NCBI GenBank assembly: GCA_038502055.1
Contig: JAXRKN010000038.1
Location: 744,001 to 808,000 of the forward strand
Source of the DNA: Tanytarsus gracilentus
Lineage: Eukaryota; Arthropoda; Insecta; Diptera; Chironomidae
Length of the DNA: 64,000 nucleotides
Direction of reading: 5' to 3'
Shown here piece after piece: positions 11,329 through 23,685 of the stretch. The notes below the pieces were generated by a model, which made no database searches, was not told the origin of the DNA, and was given only the letters and a program-made list of their open reading frames with translations. The stretch's first letter is position 1. Each line of letters opens with the position of its first letter. Both the position numbers and the translations under genes were made by a program.

Positions 11329-13647
11329 ATGAGAATCCGAGTGTCAAAATTTGTGACATTTTCCGTCGTTCTTGCAAATTTGCTTCTCTTCTTCGTATCA
11401 TGGAAATATTTTTTATCATCCGAAAATACTCTTGAGAAAATTCCATCGCAAATTATTGTCGAGAAAACAACTACACCAAAAGTTGACCGAGTGCAAGAGG
11501 CAAAAAAGTTTCTAAAAAAAAGTTTAACAATAATTTTCAGAGAATTTTATCATTTCGATAATGATCTAAAATCAAGCATAGACCATTTATTAGCACTCAT
11601 ACCTGATCTTAAAATACTCATAGTCTCGGAAGACTATCCCTACCCACCGATAAATATTTTTGCGACCCATTTGGCCACAAATCAAACAGTCAAGCCTTCG
11701 ACTCTAGTTTACAAAGAAAATGTACAATTTTTATGGCTATCCTTGGATATAACAAAAACATCAACCGAACTGAATCCTCTCAATTACATCCACACAAAGT
11801 ATGTCCTCTTTATGCCCGATAACTTTAAACTCTCAAATGGTCGACAAATGTTTCAACGCATTATAAAACTAACGCATGAAAGTGAACATCATCAGTCCAG
11901 CACGCGATGGAAATCGAAGAAGAAAATTGTTATCGTTCCATTCAACTCAAATCTGAAATTTATAAATTACTGCTTCCTCATAAATTCTGACATTCCAAAT
12001 TGGACGCTCGAGTATGAAGTAAAAAATCATACAGCTCATTGTGATTGTGATTTGGTATGGAAATTTTTATTTTTATTAGTCTCTCGAATTAATTAATTTT
12101 ACTTATAGTACACACAAAAACATGCGATTCTCGTCGAAAGTGCGTTACTTAATGAATTTCCAGAGCCCTTCAGCGCACCCTTCCCCGAATATTTTTACCT
12201 CCAAGCTAAATTTGCAAATTGTCAGGTAATTTTCATTTTATATTCATTGATAATTTGTGAACAATTTCGATAATGCTTCAATTTCACCCTTCGAGTGCGC
12301 GCTCACGAAAGCAAAAAATAGTTTTTAGGTTGGGGGTAACACAGAAATAAAAAATTGGCCTAAATTCAATTTATTTACCAACGTTTTGATGTTTAATAAA
12401 CATTTTCACCAAACATGAACACCACATGTAAATGCCTTTCGCTTTCGATTTATTTAAATTTTTCTACTTTTGTACTATCGCGATGACAATTGAAGTCAAT
12501 GTGAAAAAAATTGTTCTATAGGCATGCAAATGAAATTTATGTATGCATATTTGTAATCACATGACACTTGTTGAGTTCTGATTCAAATGGAGCTTTAGCA
12601 TGACATCTCACGCTTTTTTGTATTGAAATTTATTAACTTGTTAAATGACTCGCGGTTGATTGGTGAAAGTTGAAGAATTTTTAAATTAATAAATTTTTAA
12701 TGAATTTATTTTTTTAGCTCGTCTATTCGAATGAGTCATTTCATGAAGGTGGCAAAAAGTTAATGACATCATATCACAGCAGAAGCATTAGAAAGTCGAT
12801 TAAAAAAGATCAATTTCGTGAATTGTACAAAAGACTCCAGATTAAAAAGGTCGTGAAAAAGTATCACTTCATACCCGAACAAAAGCACTTAAAGAGCTCG
12901 AAGAAAAACCGCGGCAAGGGAAATAAGAATGCCGATAAGAGCTTTAAAGTCAATAATAATATAAAAATGGGAAAAGAACCCAACATTGATGTGTTGATTG
13001 AGCAACTTGAAATTCCCGCAAGCTATTTTGCAAATCAGTCAGCGCAAATTAAAATTGACACGAATTATTTTGGATGTGAGAGAAACACCAAGAGTTGTAT
13101 AGGACAGGTCTACAACGAGAAACCTTTTTATCTCTATTTAAATCGTCACACGCCGCCATGCTGTTTGGAAAAATTAAAGCAAGTTTTTCAATACATTGTT
13201 GAGGAGCTCGAAAATACGGGCGTTCGCTATTGGTTGGATAATTTAGCATTAAGGGATGCAATCGAGAGCAGTGAATTGTCAAAAGATGCTTATGAAATTG
13301 ATATAAGTTTCAATGTAAATGATTATAATCGCTCAACTGCTCTTAAAAGATGCTTCGATTCGCGACCATTCACAGACCTATCAGGATTTTACTGGATAAA
13401 AGCGACCGATGGACATTACCTTAAAATTCAGTATTCAAAAATGAATGAGATTCACGTCAATTTGCTGCCTTTCGAGATTCAAGCTGATAGAATGGTTCCG
13501 AAAGGATTTTATGGACCCAAAGCAAAAGCTTTCTCAATCGAGTTCCTTCATCCAATGTCGACTGTTTATTTTCTTGGACACAATGTCTTTACACCAAACA
13601 ATATTCAAAATTTTTTGAGCATGAAAGGACTTTTAAACAATAATTGA
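11329..13647 (+). CDS. FKRP: fukutin-related protein (FKRP-like) Golgi glycosyltransferase
   Basis: FKRP family members are Golgi type II proteins that extend the matriglycan core on dystroglycan (a ribitol-phosphate transferase in mammals). Exons are 11329-12054, 12109-12225 and 12718-13647, all joined phase 0, giving 590 aa. Residues about 9-29 (FVTFSVVLANLLLFFVSWKYF) are a single signal anchor. The N-terminal glycosyltransferase-like region includes ILVESALLNEFPEPF and PFPEYFYLQAKFANC. The C-terminal LicD-like region carries a cysteine cluster (CERNTKSC ... PPCCLEKLKQ) and RYWLDNLALRDAI. The usual GGSLLGA-type motif and the Asp-x-Asp-x-Asp metal site are not intact: here the stretch reads DAYEIDIS. 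The ortholog group is likely, but catalysis is uncertain. The start is followed at once by the anchor. Confidence 0.78.
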
Positions 13648-13666
13648 GTTGAAAATTTTAAAAATA

Positions 13667-14637
13667 GGGTGGACGCTTGTTATTCCTGAGTAAATTGAAT
13701 CGCGAGATAATAAAACATGAAATTTCTTTTACTTGGCATTACTAATCATGCATTATCAATACCTCGTTAGATTTGCAAAAGACACAGCTTTATTTTGAGA
13801 CTGACTTTAAATTTTTAGCGGTCCTTTATGTCATAAATAACTCAAAACCTTGCTTATAATTCTGAGGAATGCTTATAATTCGAGTAAATTTTAAAAATTA
13901 TATAAAATACTTGTTATTCAATCTTTATATTTCTTGAGGGGTGTTCAAAAATAAAGATGATAATTTAAGCATGTAATACGCAAGTGAGTGCTTGCGCTGA
14001 CGTCTTTTAATGCTAATTTCATCTTTGTTAATTTCACTTTTTTGAAAAATTTAACTGTTTAAATATTTAAAATCAGAGCTTAATCGCTTCAGTTGACAAA
14101 AAAGAATGAAACTAAATGACATACCTCTATCAAGATCCTCCAAACCTTTATTTCCTTAGTTATAAAATATTTTTGCAGGTAATATAACTTTGAAGGGTCA
14201 TTTTAAAAAAGTCGGTGAATAAATTTTCATTAGATGTTTGATAAACCATTAGATCCCGGTTTGAGTGCTAGGTGTTAGTTCTCATACTTGATCTTGGTTC
14301 TGGGGTTAGTTCCGGTAATTTTTTCTGTGTGGTTGTATGGATGTTCGTTTCTTCTGAAGTTGTTCCTGGTGAATGTCCTTCCTTCGTGGTGTTGTTCCTT
14401 CCTGTTTTGTTTTTTCGCTTGTGCTAGTTTTTGTTCTGATTTGTTCCTCTGCAAAATTTTATTATCTATGTGGTGTTGTTCCTCCGGTGTGCTTTTTTCG
14501 GAAAGATGGGAAGAATTTATTTGTTCTTTGGTATTTTTCTGCCCATATCAGTCGCGGCACAACATTGTTCGTGAAATATTGACATATTTAATTTTACTCA
14601 GGAATTATAAGCACTCAGGAAAAACAAGCATCCACCC
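13667..14637. mobile_element. 971-bp non-autonomous DNA transposon with 25-bp inverted ends
   Basis: Bases 13667-13691 and the reverse complement of 14613-14637 match at 23 of 25 positions (both begin GGGTGGA). Each end is flanked by TA, consistent with a TA target duplication. Internal copies of GCTTATAATTC at 13852 and 13871, and its complement at 14602, look like subterminal repeats. No transposase is recognisable. The open frame at 14288-14683 has biased Val/Phe/Cys composition and no domain, so I treat it as chance. Superfamily is uncertain; the TA duplication suggests Tc1/mariner relatives. It lies between the convergent FKRP-like and DNAI1 genes. Confidence 0.75.
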
Positions 14638-14925
14638 TATTTATGCCAAAGTTCAATTAATTGATATCACTAAAAAAATATAATTTAACAAGTGACTTCC
14701 AAGAATCTTGTGATATAAAAAAATTGTTGAAAAATTAATAATGTGAAGGAATTAGCTGTAAATAATTTTTCGTTCTAAATAATTTTATTACATTTTCATT
14801 TTCATAAATTGAATGAAATTTGTGTAAATTTCTTTTCTAACCAAAACAACAATAAACTATAATAATTTTCCTCTCGGTGATAAATCACGTTGCTATATTT
14901 TTTATTGCGCGCACCTACAATAAAT

Positions 14926-17547
14926 TTAATTTGAGCCAACTTCAGTCACGGCATCGCCGTTTTGAGTGGTTTCTCCTCCTTCAGGTAATTCACGCACGAG
15001 CGATAATAAGCGCTCAAGTTTTTGAATCTGAAGTGTGTGTTGATCGAGCCATTGCTGTTTCTTGGGTGGGCGACACGGAAGTCGTAGGTTGGGAGAGAGT
15101 TTTAAGGTTATGCTCGTGCCCTTATCGTCGCCAACAATTATAAATGGAAGTTTATGATTGAAGACAATTCTCGTCAACTTATTCTTCTTACGCGGAACGA
15201 CTTGTTGCGAACAAATTGCCTTATATTTATTGACATTTAAGTCAAAGACAAAAACTCTTCCTTCGGTGGTGACAGCGGCAAATACTGTGCTCGAATAAGG
15301 TGCCCACTTGACATCTCCAACACTAGCGCCAAGATCAAAAATAAAGAGAGGATCACTTCGCATGTCTTCCCAAATTTTAACACGCCAATCGCCACTGCAT
15401 GAGATGAAAATATTGTTGTTGAATTTATTAAAGTCCATGCGATGAACCGATAAATAGTGAGCTTGATAAATCATTAAATATTTTGAGCTGTACGCAGTGC
15501 TACATTTAAAGATTAAACCCTCTTCCGTGCCAATTTGAAAAATTTCCTTGTTTGTCGGATGGAAGACCATGCACGTTCCACTCGCTTTTAATTTCATTAA
15601 AGTTCCATCAGGTCCACTGACCGGTGGAATGTCCAAGTAGAGTGTAATAATTGTGGTCAATGTTAATTTATTTTGCATCAGAACCCAATTAAAGACTCTT
15701 CCATCGGACGAGAGCGAGTAAAAGTTAATTTCACCATCTTGCATGTCTTCACCCCACTTAATTTCCCAAACTGCTTCCGAATGCTTTCCATTAACACCTT
15801 GTGATATGTAAACTGCCTCTTTGGTGCCAATTTGTAGGTTGTAGACACAAACATTTCCATCATACTGACCGATGACAATTAAATATGGATATTTCTTGTG
15901 AATATCGCAACACATTGCACCCGACTCTGTCATCACTGAAAAATATTAAATTAATTATCTTACATTGATTAAATAAATTGCTCATACTCACTTCGATATT
16001 CAGGAAACGATGGATTCTTAATTGAAAACAAGCACACACATCCTTCGCTCACTTGTTTAATGAAGTCAAACGATCCAAAGCATACGGCAAATAAATCATA
16101 GTAGAATGTATTCAAGCAAATATCGGTGACACTCATTTTCTTGCACTTATCGTAGGTGAATTTCCACAAAGGCAACAACGTGCCATCGTCTTCGCGGAAC
16201 TCATCGGAGGGATCTTCATAATAACGATAATCTATAAAAGACATGAAAATTATAGTTTTATGCTAATTTAATCGTGAAAAAATGTTTATTGCTTCTTACC
16301 ATGAGCGATCTCATCGAAAATGTTCTGGTTAACCATTCGTTCGAGAATTTGACATTTTTGGAAATATTTTCGATTAAACTCCTCCGATGCTTTCGTTTTT
16401 GCGTCACCGCGCTTCATTTCGGCATGCTTTTGAAGGCCGGGCTTCTTTTCCTTGAGCATTTCTTTTTCTTTCTCGCGTTTTTGTCGCTCATAGTCCTCAT
16501 TATAGGAATCATATATGTTCCACTGTACCACATTAGCGCCGAATGTCGAGCGAGGCGGTGGAACGGTTTGAGTCTCAACCGAACGCGAAGGACTGTTGTA
16601 AGTTAGTGCTGCACGCTCACAAAAGTTGAATTGATTTGTGAGCTTTTTCTTCGGTCCTCCAGGTGCACCGACGGCTTTTGAAGCTTCATCAGTTTCAGCT
16701 TGCTCCTCAGCAGCGGCTTCCTCTTCGGGCTCTTCTTCATTGTCATCACCATCACCCTCACCACCCTCATCTCCAGCATCGGGATCGGGCGTTGTTGTGC
16801 CGCCAGTTTGAGAGCCTGATTTTAATGGATCAACTGGCACGTGCATTCGAGGATCAAAACCAGTGTCGCCATCTCTTAAAATTTGGGCTTTCGCCTCTGG
16901 CGTTTCAATGTGAATTGCTGTGCCTTCATGCTCAAAAATAGTGACGACATTGGTCGATTTTGGAACGGGAATGTAAGCACCCTCGCGATAACTCCAAATT
17001 ACAAGATTTTGCGCTGCATTTCGGTTGTCGCATGAGAGTAATTTCGGAATCTCCTCAGCCAATTCATTTTCGGTCAAATCCATCTGATCGTCCGGTTTTA
17101 TGAGTTGACGTGATCGAAGCCAAGAGTCTTCACCGTCCTCTCCCAAACCACCTCGAACAAAGGACGAGGCACGGATTTGCTGGTGGAAACATTAAAATGG
17201 AATTTTTTTAGTTCATCGGCTTGTAATATTGTCACAGTGTTATTGAGCGTGTAAATAGAGATAGTTTAAAGTTGGAATGAAGGAGAGAAAGTGCAGTTTA
17301 CAGTGAACTTGTGTCAGATTAGAAAAAAAATAGAACCAACTCTAAAGCGAACACGCTTATCAACCGCATGTTCATCATATTCCCCGTCCTCGTCGTCGAA
17401 ACCCTCATCACTATACTCCTCAATAGTGTCACCAATGCTCACAAGTTCCTCACTGCATTCATCTTTCTTTGCATTACGATCACTTGTCGTTGGCGTCACT
17501 GAGTTAGCACGTGAGGAACTTTTATTCGCTTTTTTACTATCCGGCAT
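14926..17547 (-). CDS. DNAI1: axonemal dynein intermediate chain 1 (outer arm, WD40)
   Basis: This is an intermediate chain that anchors the outer dynein arm in motile cilia and sperm flagella. Exons are 17547-17341, 17179-16300, 16231-15992 and 15935-14926, giving 778 aa with all phases consistent. The N-terminal region has QLIKPDDQMDLTENELAEEI. An acidic Glu/Asp linker follows, then KLTNQFNFCERAALTYN, QTVPPPRSTF and LERMVNQNIFDEIA, closely matching vertebrate DNAI1. The C-terminal half is a WD40 propeller (YLIVIGQYDGNVCVYNL, CSGDWRVKIWED, VGDVKWAPYSSTVFAAVTTE). It is longer than human DNAI1 (699 aa), mainly in the acidic N-terminal part. The first intron has a weak donor (GTTGGT), so the exact end of exon 1 is less certain than the others. 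Confidence 0.92.
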
Positions 17548-20500
17548 TTCTCACTCAAGTGACAGAGAGTGTTAAAAAGTTTTTATTCAAATAAAAAACC
17601 AGCAAGTTTTCTTTATATGTGTCTCTCTAGTGCCAATGGCAAGGAAGAACTGATGTTAAGTAATTATTTTTATAGGTGAATCGCGCTCGATCGAGTTCGC
17701 GGAAGAGACATCGTCGACAAAGTGACGCAGTGGTTAAATGAGAGTGAAAATCTTATTATTTGCCGTACACGGAGTTGAACAATATAAAAATTGCAAATTA
17801 TACATTCGTGATAGCAAGAAAGGCTGAAAACCGATGAACGATAAATAAAATGAGCATTAAATGACATTAAAATAGGAGGAGGTTGAGTGAGGGCTGAGGT
17901 TTGGGGTGGCAAGAAGAAGAAAGAACCTTTTATAAACTCGCATCACATACACACACAGTGCAGTGATTTAATTCCTCCCCCCTTTCTCAATTTCAGAAAT
18001 AAAGCATTTTTCGTGTCAAAAGGCTACCACAGGAAAAATTTTCTTGTCATCATTATTGTTGTTGTTCGTACCATGAGGCCTTAAAGAAAAGCATTTTCAA
18101 GTTTAAACTCATATTTTTTCTCATTATTTTACGATCGCATGCAGTGAGTGAGTGCGCAGGATATGGTTTATTGTTGAAAATTGGATGAACCACACAAAAA
18201 AAACTTGTAGATTCATTGCTTGTTCAATTTCACTATAAATTATTTTTGTGCACCTCCCCATGCACACTGATACACATAAAGCATGTCGTTTATTAATAAA
18301 ACAATTTCACCAAAAACTTAATAAAATTGTGGAACGGGTATGGATATCTCTTGAAATTTTTTTACATTTGATAAAGCGGCAAGGATATTCGCAAACTTTA
18401 CACTCATGTTGCTGAATAAATACTATGGGCTCCGTATTTTTTACCCTTTTAAGAGACTTGTACAAGGTGGTTGGATTATAAAAGAATAAAAAGCAAAAAG
18501 GTTGTTATAAAAAAAAACTGAATCGCGTTTGAAAAGATAATTAAATGCGATCACAGCGATGTTGAAAATACTGCAGAGTATAATTTATCTAATTAATTCA
18601 CCGATTTTTTTCTTTCCTCCAAGCGATTTTAAAAATTTTCACACAGTTCACTTTAGACCCTCAACAGTGCAGGACTCAAGAGCTAAATTTAGTCGCGACC
18701 ATAAAATTTAAGGGATAAATTGACAATGTGAAGGTAAAGGCTTACTTTTACCAAAATTTGTTGCCATCCCATCAGTTGCGTTGACGAAATTCCCTCGCAA
18801 TAATAAATCACTCAATTAATCACAATTAATCAGGACATGAAAAAATTCTTCGTGCACTGAGCGAAAAAATCAAAAAGACAATCCGTCGGAAATTCACTAA
18901 AATATTTTTAGTTTCATAAAATTGAAATTAGATTTCATATTTAACGATTGGCGAAATGATGACAAGGTAAGAAAGAAGACAAAAGAAAATTTTGTCATTT
19001 GCATGCACGTTTGAAACTTCATTTTTTACACTTGTGAAAATAAATCTAAAATATTTTATGATCCCTCTCGAAATGTCGCATAAAAATGCAGAAAATATTT
19101 TCCTTTCAGTGAACTTTTTAATTTTGGTTACGATAAAAATTTATTGCTTTTTATGTTGTTTGCCATTATGATGACAATTTATGTCCTTTTTTCGAAATCG
19201 CGACTCAAGCGCAAAGAAGTTTTGGGGGCTGGATGAAAAAAAGATAGTGAAAAGTTTTCATTTTATAAAATGTTCTTTTCATTCGATTTACTGCATCTGA
19301 TCGGAAAAGAACCTTTTTTTGAGTGTGTCGTGTTCGCTTTTTAAGTGGATCTATTTTTTCCTAAAATAATTAAAACCTCAATTCGAGTTTTACGATTTCA
19401 ACAAATTTTAATTCGTCAAAAAAATATATTTTAAAAATTTAATATTTTTTTAAAATCAGCAAATTTTAATTGAGTTTTTAAATTTTCTAAAGTGTGTCGC
19501 ACAAAAATTTATGTGTCATGACAGTTATGAATATTTTTATAGTTGCATGGAGTGTTTGTAAAATAGGTAAATTGTGTTGCTAAATTCTAAATTTTTGTAA
19601 TACTGATTAAAACTGGTTATGGTAATTTGTGATTAATTTTATGTTCAACATCAAAAATAATTTAATTTTTTCCATTCAAAGGCGAATCCTACAAAAATGT
19701 TCCATAAATTATTTATTTATTTTCTCAAACTCAAAAATTGAAGTTGCTATGAGAGAAAAAAATCAATTGATAGAAAATATAAAAATAATAAACCTGAAAT
19801 AGCTCTCGAGAGGTTAAGTTGAGAGCTTAAAAATTCCTGGAGACGATTTTAAAAAAATATCCTATGATAAAAATTTACAAGAACTTATCACACACACGCG
19901 TTATCACTGATTAGTCAGTAAAAGCATAAAATTATTTTAGAGTCGCACGATTTCCTTTGCGACTTGCGTTCGTGTACAGAAAGACATTCAAAAAGCTTTT
20001 ATAGAAAAGTTTAAGGCAAGAAAAGTTGTAGGAGAGAAAGATTAATTAGATAGAACTAGCAAGGAAATTTGCCTAAAAATTCTTTTGCAGGAGCGAGATA
20101 ATGGAAAAACTTTTCAACCGACCCAACTTACGTGCAGTGTACGTTTTAACTGCTTAAAAAACGGCATTGTGCTGTTGAAAGGGTTCTCAATACAGGTGGC
20201 ACGCTGCCAGGCACACAACGATGCTAATATTAATATATTAGAAGAGTATAATTGGTGTTTTTGAATAATTTCCTGATGGCACTTTTATATGTATATTATT
20301 TTTCTATGCGAAATTCCACGCCTCGAATTAGATCGATCAAACTTTTGCTCGTAGCCATGGAACTCGTAAAAAATTTCGTGTGTAAATTTTTTAGAGAAAA
20401 TAAAACTCATCGAGCAAGAAAACTTTTCAAATTAAAACTGAACGTTCTACCCGCTTCAACTCACCTGTTTTGAGGAAGTAGAGCGAACTGTTGGCGAGGT

Positions 20501-20585
20501 CATCTTTGAAGAAAATTTTACACAACTTTTCTTAAAAATTCACACCTAAGTCAACTTTGATTGAAAAAATTTTCCTAGTGATGCG
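17548..20585. other. 3-kb intergenic region between two divergent flagellar genes
   Basis: No coding exon is supported. The gap separates DNAI1 (minus) from the DRC5-like gene (plus), so both promoters should lie here. I looked for an RFX X-box. The closest match, around 17627-17643 (GTGCCAATGGCAAG), does not satisfy the consensus. Confidence 0.5.
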
Positions 20586-22487
20586 ATGAAGAAATTTCGT
20601 GATCAAGCTTCTCAAAATTACCAGTTAAGATTGCGACCGTCTTTAGCTTTCGACAAAAATTCTTACAATGCGTACGAAACGTCATGGGAGACTGAATATT
20701 TACAGAGCGAGAATAATCGAATTATTTATGGTGAACTGATTGATTGGAAGGGGGAAGAATGTGATAAAACCAGAGTCGATAAAAGCACAATAAGAGAAAA
20801 CGTTCAAGTTGATGATAAAAGCGTCATAAATGATGATGACGATCAGGAGGTAAAAGCTTCTGTTGGCGATAAAACAAAATGGTGGACTAAGTTTGAGGTT
20901 AAACCGAATCGACCTGCGACGCTCCGAGAAATTGCAGTAGATGCCGTCGTCAAAGGGTTTAAAAAAGGAAGCATTGATGATCGAATAACATGCCAGAACG
21001 CCATTGACTTTGGCTTAGAAGCGAATATTGAGTTACCTTTTACCGATTTATTGGAATTAAATGTAAATTTCACTCATTTTATTTTCTTATAAATTCACCA
21101 TGCATTTCTCGTCATATAGAATGAAGATTATTGGAAGCGAAGAGTCAAGAAAGAGCTCAGTAATGCTTTGCAATTCGAGAAGCTTTCAAGAGATCCTAAA
21201 ACAAACTGGAAGAAAATTTCTGCTGCATTAAACTTTAGAAATTTTGTTGAAAATTTAAACCCAGGTGATTTCAAGTACGAAGTCGATCGTGAACGAATAA
21301 TTAAATTCACCGAAAATTTTGAGGATTTTATTGAGGAAATAAAAATCACGAAATTAAAGCCATCAAAAGGATGCAATGGAGATTTCAAAGTGAAAAACTA
21401 TAGTGCTCACGATAGCGAGCATGTTAATTTGGAATTCTTGTCGTACCTCACAAACATCAAAACCTTCTCAATTGAATTCAGTCCTGGAACCCTCAAGAAA
21501 AACTATGAGCGAAGATTTTTTGGTGTAGCAATTATTGACATAATTCATTTATCGAATGGATTAAAGCATTTGAGTAAATTGGAGAGTCTCGAAATCACAA
21601 ATTCAAATTTGAGTGAACGCGAAAAAGTTCAAAGTCTTTTGTCGTCACTCGAATATCTCACAAAATTGAAATTTTTAATTTTAACAAATTGCAACATAAC
21701 TTCAGAAGAGTCTGGTGAGAGTTTTGCAAAATTACTTTCGTTCAATACGTCCATCAAATTCATTGAACTGAAGAATAATAATCTGAATTATGAATTTTGC
21801 GTTAATTTTTCGAGCGGACTTTTAACTTCTAAAGGACACTTGGAATATCTCGGACTTTCATTTAATCCAATTTTACTTGGTGGACTGACACTAATTTTGA
21901 ACAGCATCCACAAAAACGATAACGTTGATCGCCTAAGTATTTCTAGCTGTGAAGGAGGCTCTTATGACACTTATGAAAATTTCACTGAAGAGTTTTGCAA
22001 ACTCTTACACGTCACCAAAAATTTAAAATTCATTGACATCACCAACATGAAAATTCCAAACGAAAATCTTCGCAGTGAAATTATTAAAGCTTTCGATACA
22101 AATTCATCTCTCGTGAACTTTGCATTTCATCCAAACGGTAAGTTTTTCAGTTTTCATTTACCTGTACCTTTCTCTTTACTCTCCTTATCGTGCCGCACAG
22201 ATTTTCCATCATCTGAATTGAGGGAATCATTTTTGTTAGAAATTATGAATCGACGCAATAAATTCTATTTTGAAAATCCGATTTTAAGAAAAGACACGTT
22301 CACTAAAGACGATGAAATCGAATGCATTAAATGGCTTAAACGAATCAAGCACCCATCATTGCTGAAATATCAAAGAAAATTTGAGCCGTCGGAAGTGAGA
22401 GTCAAGCACGAAAATCAATCTAGAAAGAAGATATCGAGCAAGAATTATGAAAATTTTCACTTCACCTTCCATCCTGGAATGAATTGA
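20586..22487 (+). CDS. DRC5: dynein regulatory complex subunit 5-like leucine-rich protein (TCTE1 family)
   Basis: This is a leucine-rich repeat protein resembling DRC5/TCTE1, a nexin-link subunit that regulates flagellar beating. Exons are 20586-21062, 21120-22137 and 22201-22487, giving 593 aa. Residues about 115-200 match the family pre-LRR segment (LREIAVDAVVKGF, then LPFTDLLELN across intron 1, then YWKRRVKKEL). Leucine-rich repeats run from about residue 270 to 500 (LKHLSKLESLEITNSNLSE, LTKLKFLILTNCNITSEESG, FIELKNNNLNYEFC, LEYLGLSFNPILLGGL). The C-terminal end includes LLEIMNRRNKFYFENP, like the family tail. The second intron is only 63 nt and divisible by three, so retention would stay open. 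Identity is moderate; the head-to-head neighbour DNAI1 supports a flagellar role. Other LRR families are possible. Confidence 0.7.
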
Positions 22488-23481
22488 AATTATAAATAAA
22501 TGAAATGAGGTAAATTTAAAAGAAAATAGATAGAGTAAAAAATGTGTGGCTTTTTATTTAGCTTTCAGTACTTTTCAATCAAATTGCACGAAGGGTGTAT
22601 AAAAAATTAAAAATCATAAAAAAAAATTCTCATTACAAAATTACATGAAGTTGTAACGAAGTGATGATTCGTCTTGAAATATTCACAGTCGATTCAGGTA
22701 TTACGAAGCAGGCAAAATAAATGAGCGGGGACGATATAAAAATAAACGTCAACCATATTAAAAGCATCCAACTTTCATCCTTGCTTTCCTCTAAGTAAAA
22801 ATGTGACATCTTGATGTGCCTCGTGTGTTTGTGTATTTTAGGTTGATTTTATAAAATTTATTGAGCTTGCAGTCACATTACAAATTAAGATCGCCACCTA
22901 ATAGGAAAATAAATATAGAGTTCATTTACATTACATAGAAATTACAATCTAGGTCGCGCATTAATCCCAGAGATACAACAATTAAAGGCTTTACAACGAG
23001 TTTTCTGTTTCAAAATTACATACAGCTGTCATTTGCGGAAATAAGCGAATAAATGTTCTTTGTGAAAGGTCGTAATATCAATTTTAAATTCAATTAAAAA
23101 AAAGACACCAAAAACTATTTTTTATGAAGGTAATGGAATTGAAATATATTCATAAGAGAACGCACGTTGACCTTGTTGATGCCAAAAACTTTTAAAACTA
23201 TTTTTAAAACTTTTATACTCACAAAATAAAATTCACGTTTTTAAAATGCTCCAGTAAATTTAAAAAAAATCAATTTAATTTAAAGTTTAATATAAAATCT
23301 ATAAGCTTGAAATCTGCTTAAACTATTCGATCTAACAATCTTGACTGAAAAGTATCAAAATATATATATGAGATGTGCGTTGAATGTTGAATGTTTTCTT
23401 TATTAACCATTGCTTTTGCGATTGCATTCGCTCGCAGAAGTAAGGTCAACTGCAAAAGCCTTCATGCAGCCGGTTTCATAC
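22488..23481. other. AT-rich intergenic region
   Basis: This is about 1 kb downstream of the DRC5-like gene with no supportable exon on either strand. Confidence 0.5.
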
Positions 23482-23685
23482 TCACATTAGATAGAAATTT
23501 CGATCCTGATCCAACGAAGTTTGCCTCTTGACGAAATTTCTTGGACTTTCTGTTGTTGTTATCACGTTATTACTTGGAATCATCATTTTGGAGGTTTGAT
23601 TGTTTTGTGGGCTCGACTTGGTTTCTGTTTTTTCATTGCTCGAAACATTATTGTTCGATAAGAGCCGCTTGAAAATGTTATCCAT
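23482..23685 (-). CDS. small unrecognised polar ORF (67 aa), weak
   Basis: The frame encodes a Ser/Asn/Thr-rich peptide starting MDNIFKRLLSNNN and containing SPRNFVKRQTSLDQDRNFYL. The composition is more protein-like than the surrounding AT-rich sequence. Near its 3' end is a GTGAGT donor. Joining to the next TTTTGCAG acceptor would remove only 36 nt and extend the frame to LIDLTSASECNRKSNG, with the stop overlapping an AATAAA signal. An intron that short would be exceptional. The start could also be an internal exon, since AG immediately precedes AAATGG. I do not recognise the product. Confidence 0.3.
   Translation of the reverse strand: MDNIFKRLLSNNNVSSNEKTETKSSPQNNQTSKMMIPSNNVITTTESPRNFVKRQTSLDQDRNFYLM

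Noticed and set aside
14288..14683. 131-aa ORF within the 971-bp element
   Set aside because: It has biased composition, no transposase motif (no DDE/DDD context or HTH) and runs through the right inverted end, so I consider it chance.
17627..17643. Possible RFX X-box upstream of DNAI1
   Set aside because: The near-palindrome GTGCCAATGGCAAG does not fit the RYYRYY-N-RRNRAC consensus on either strand.
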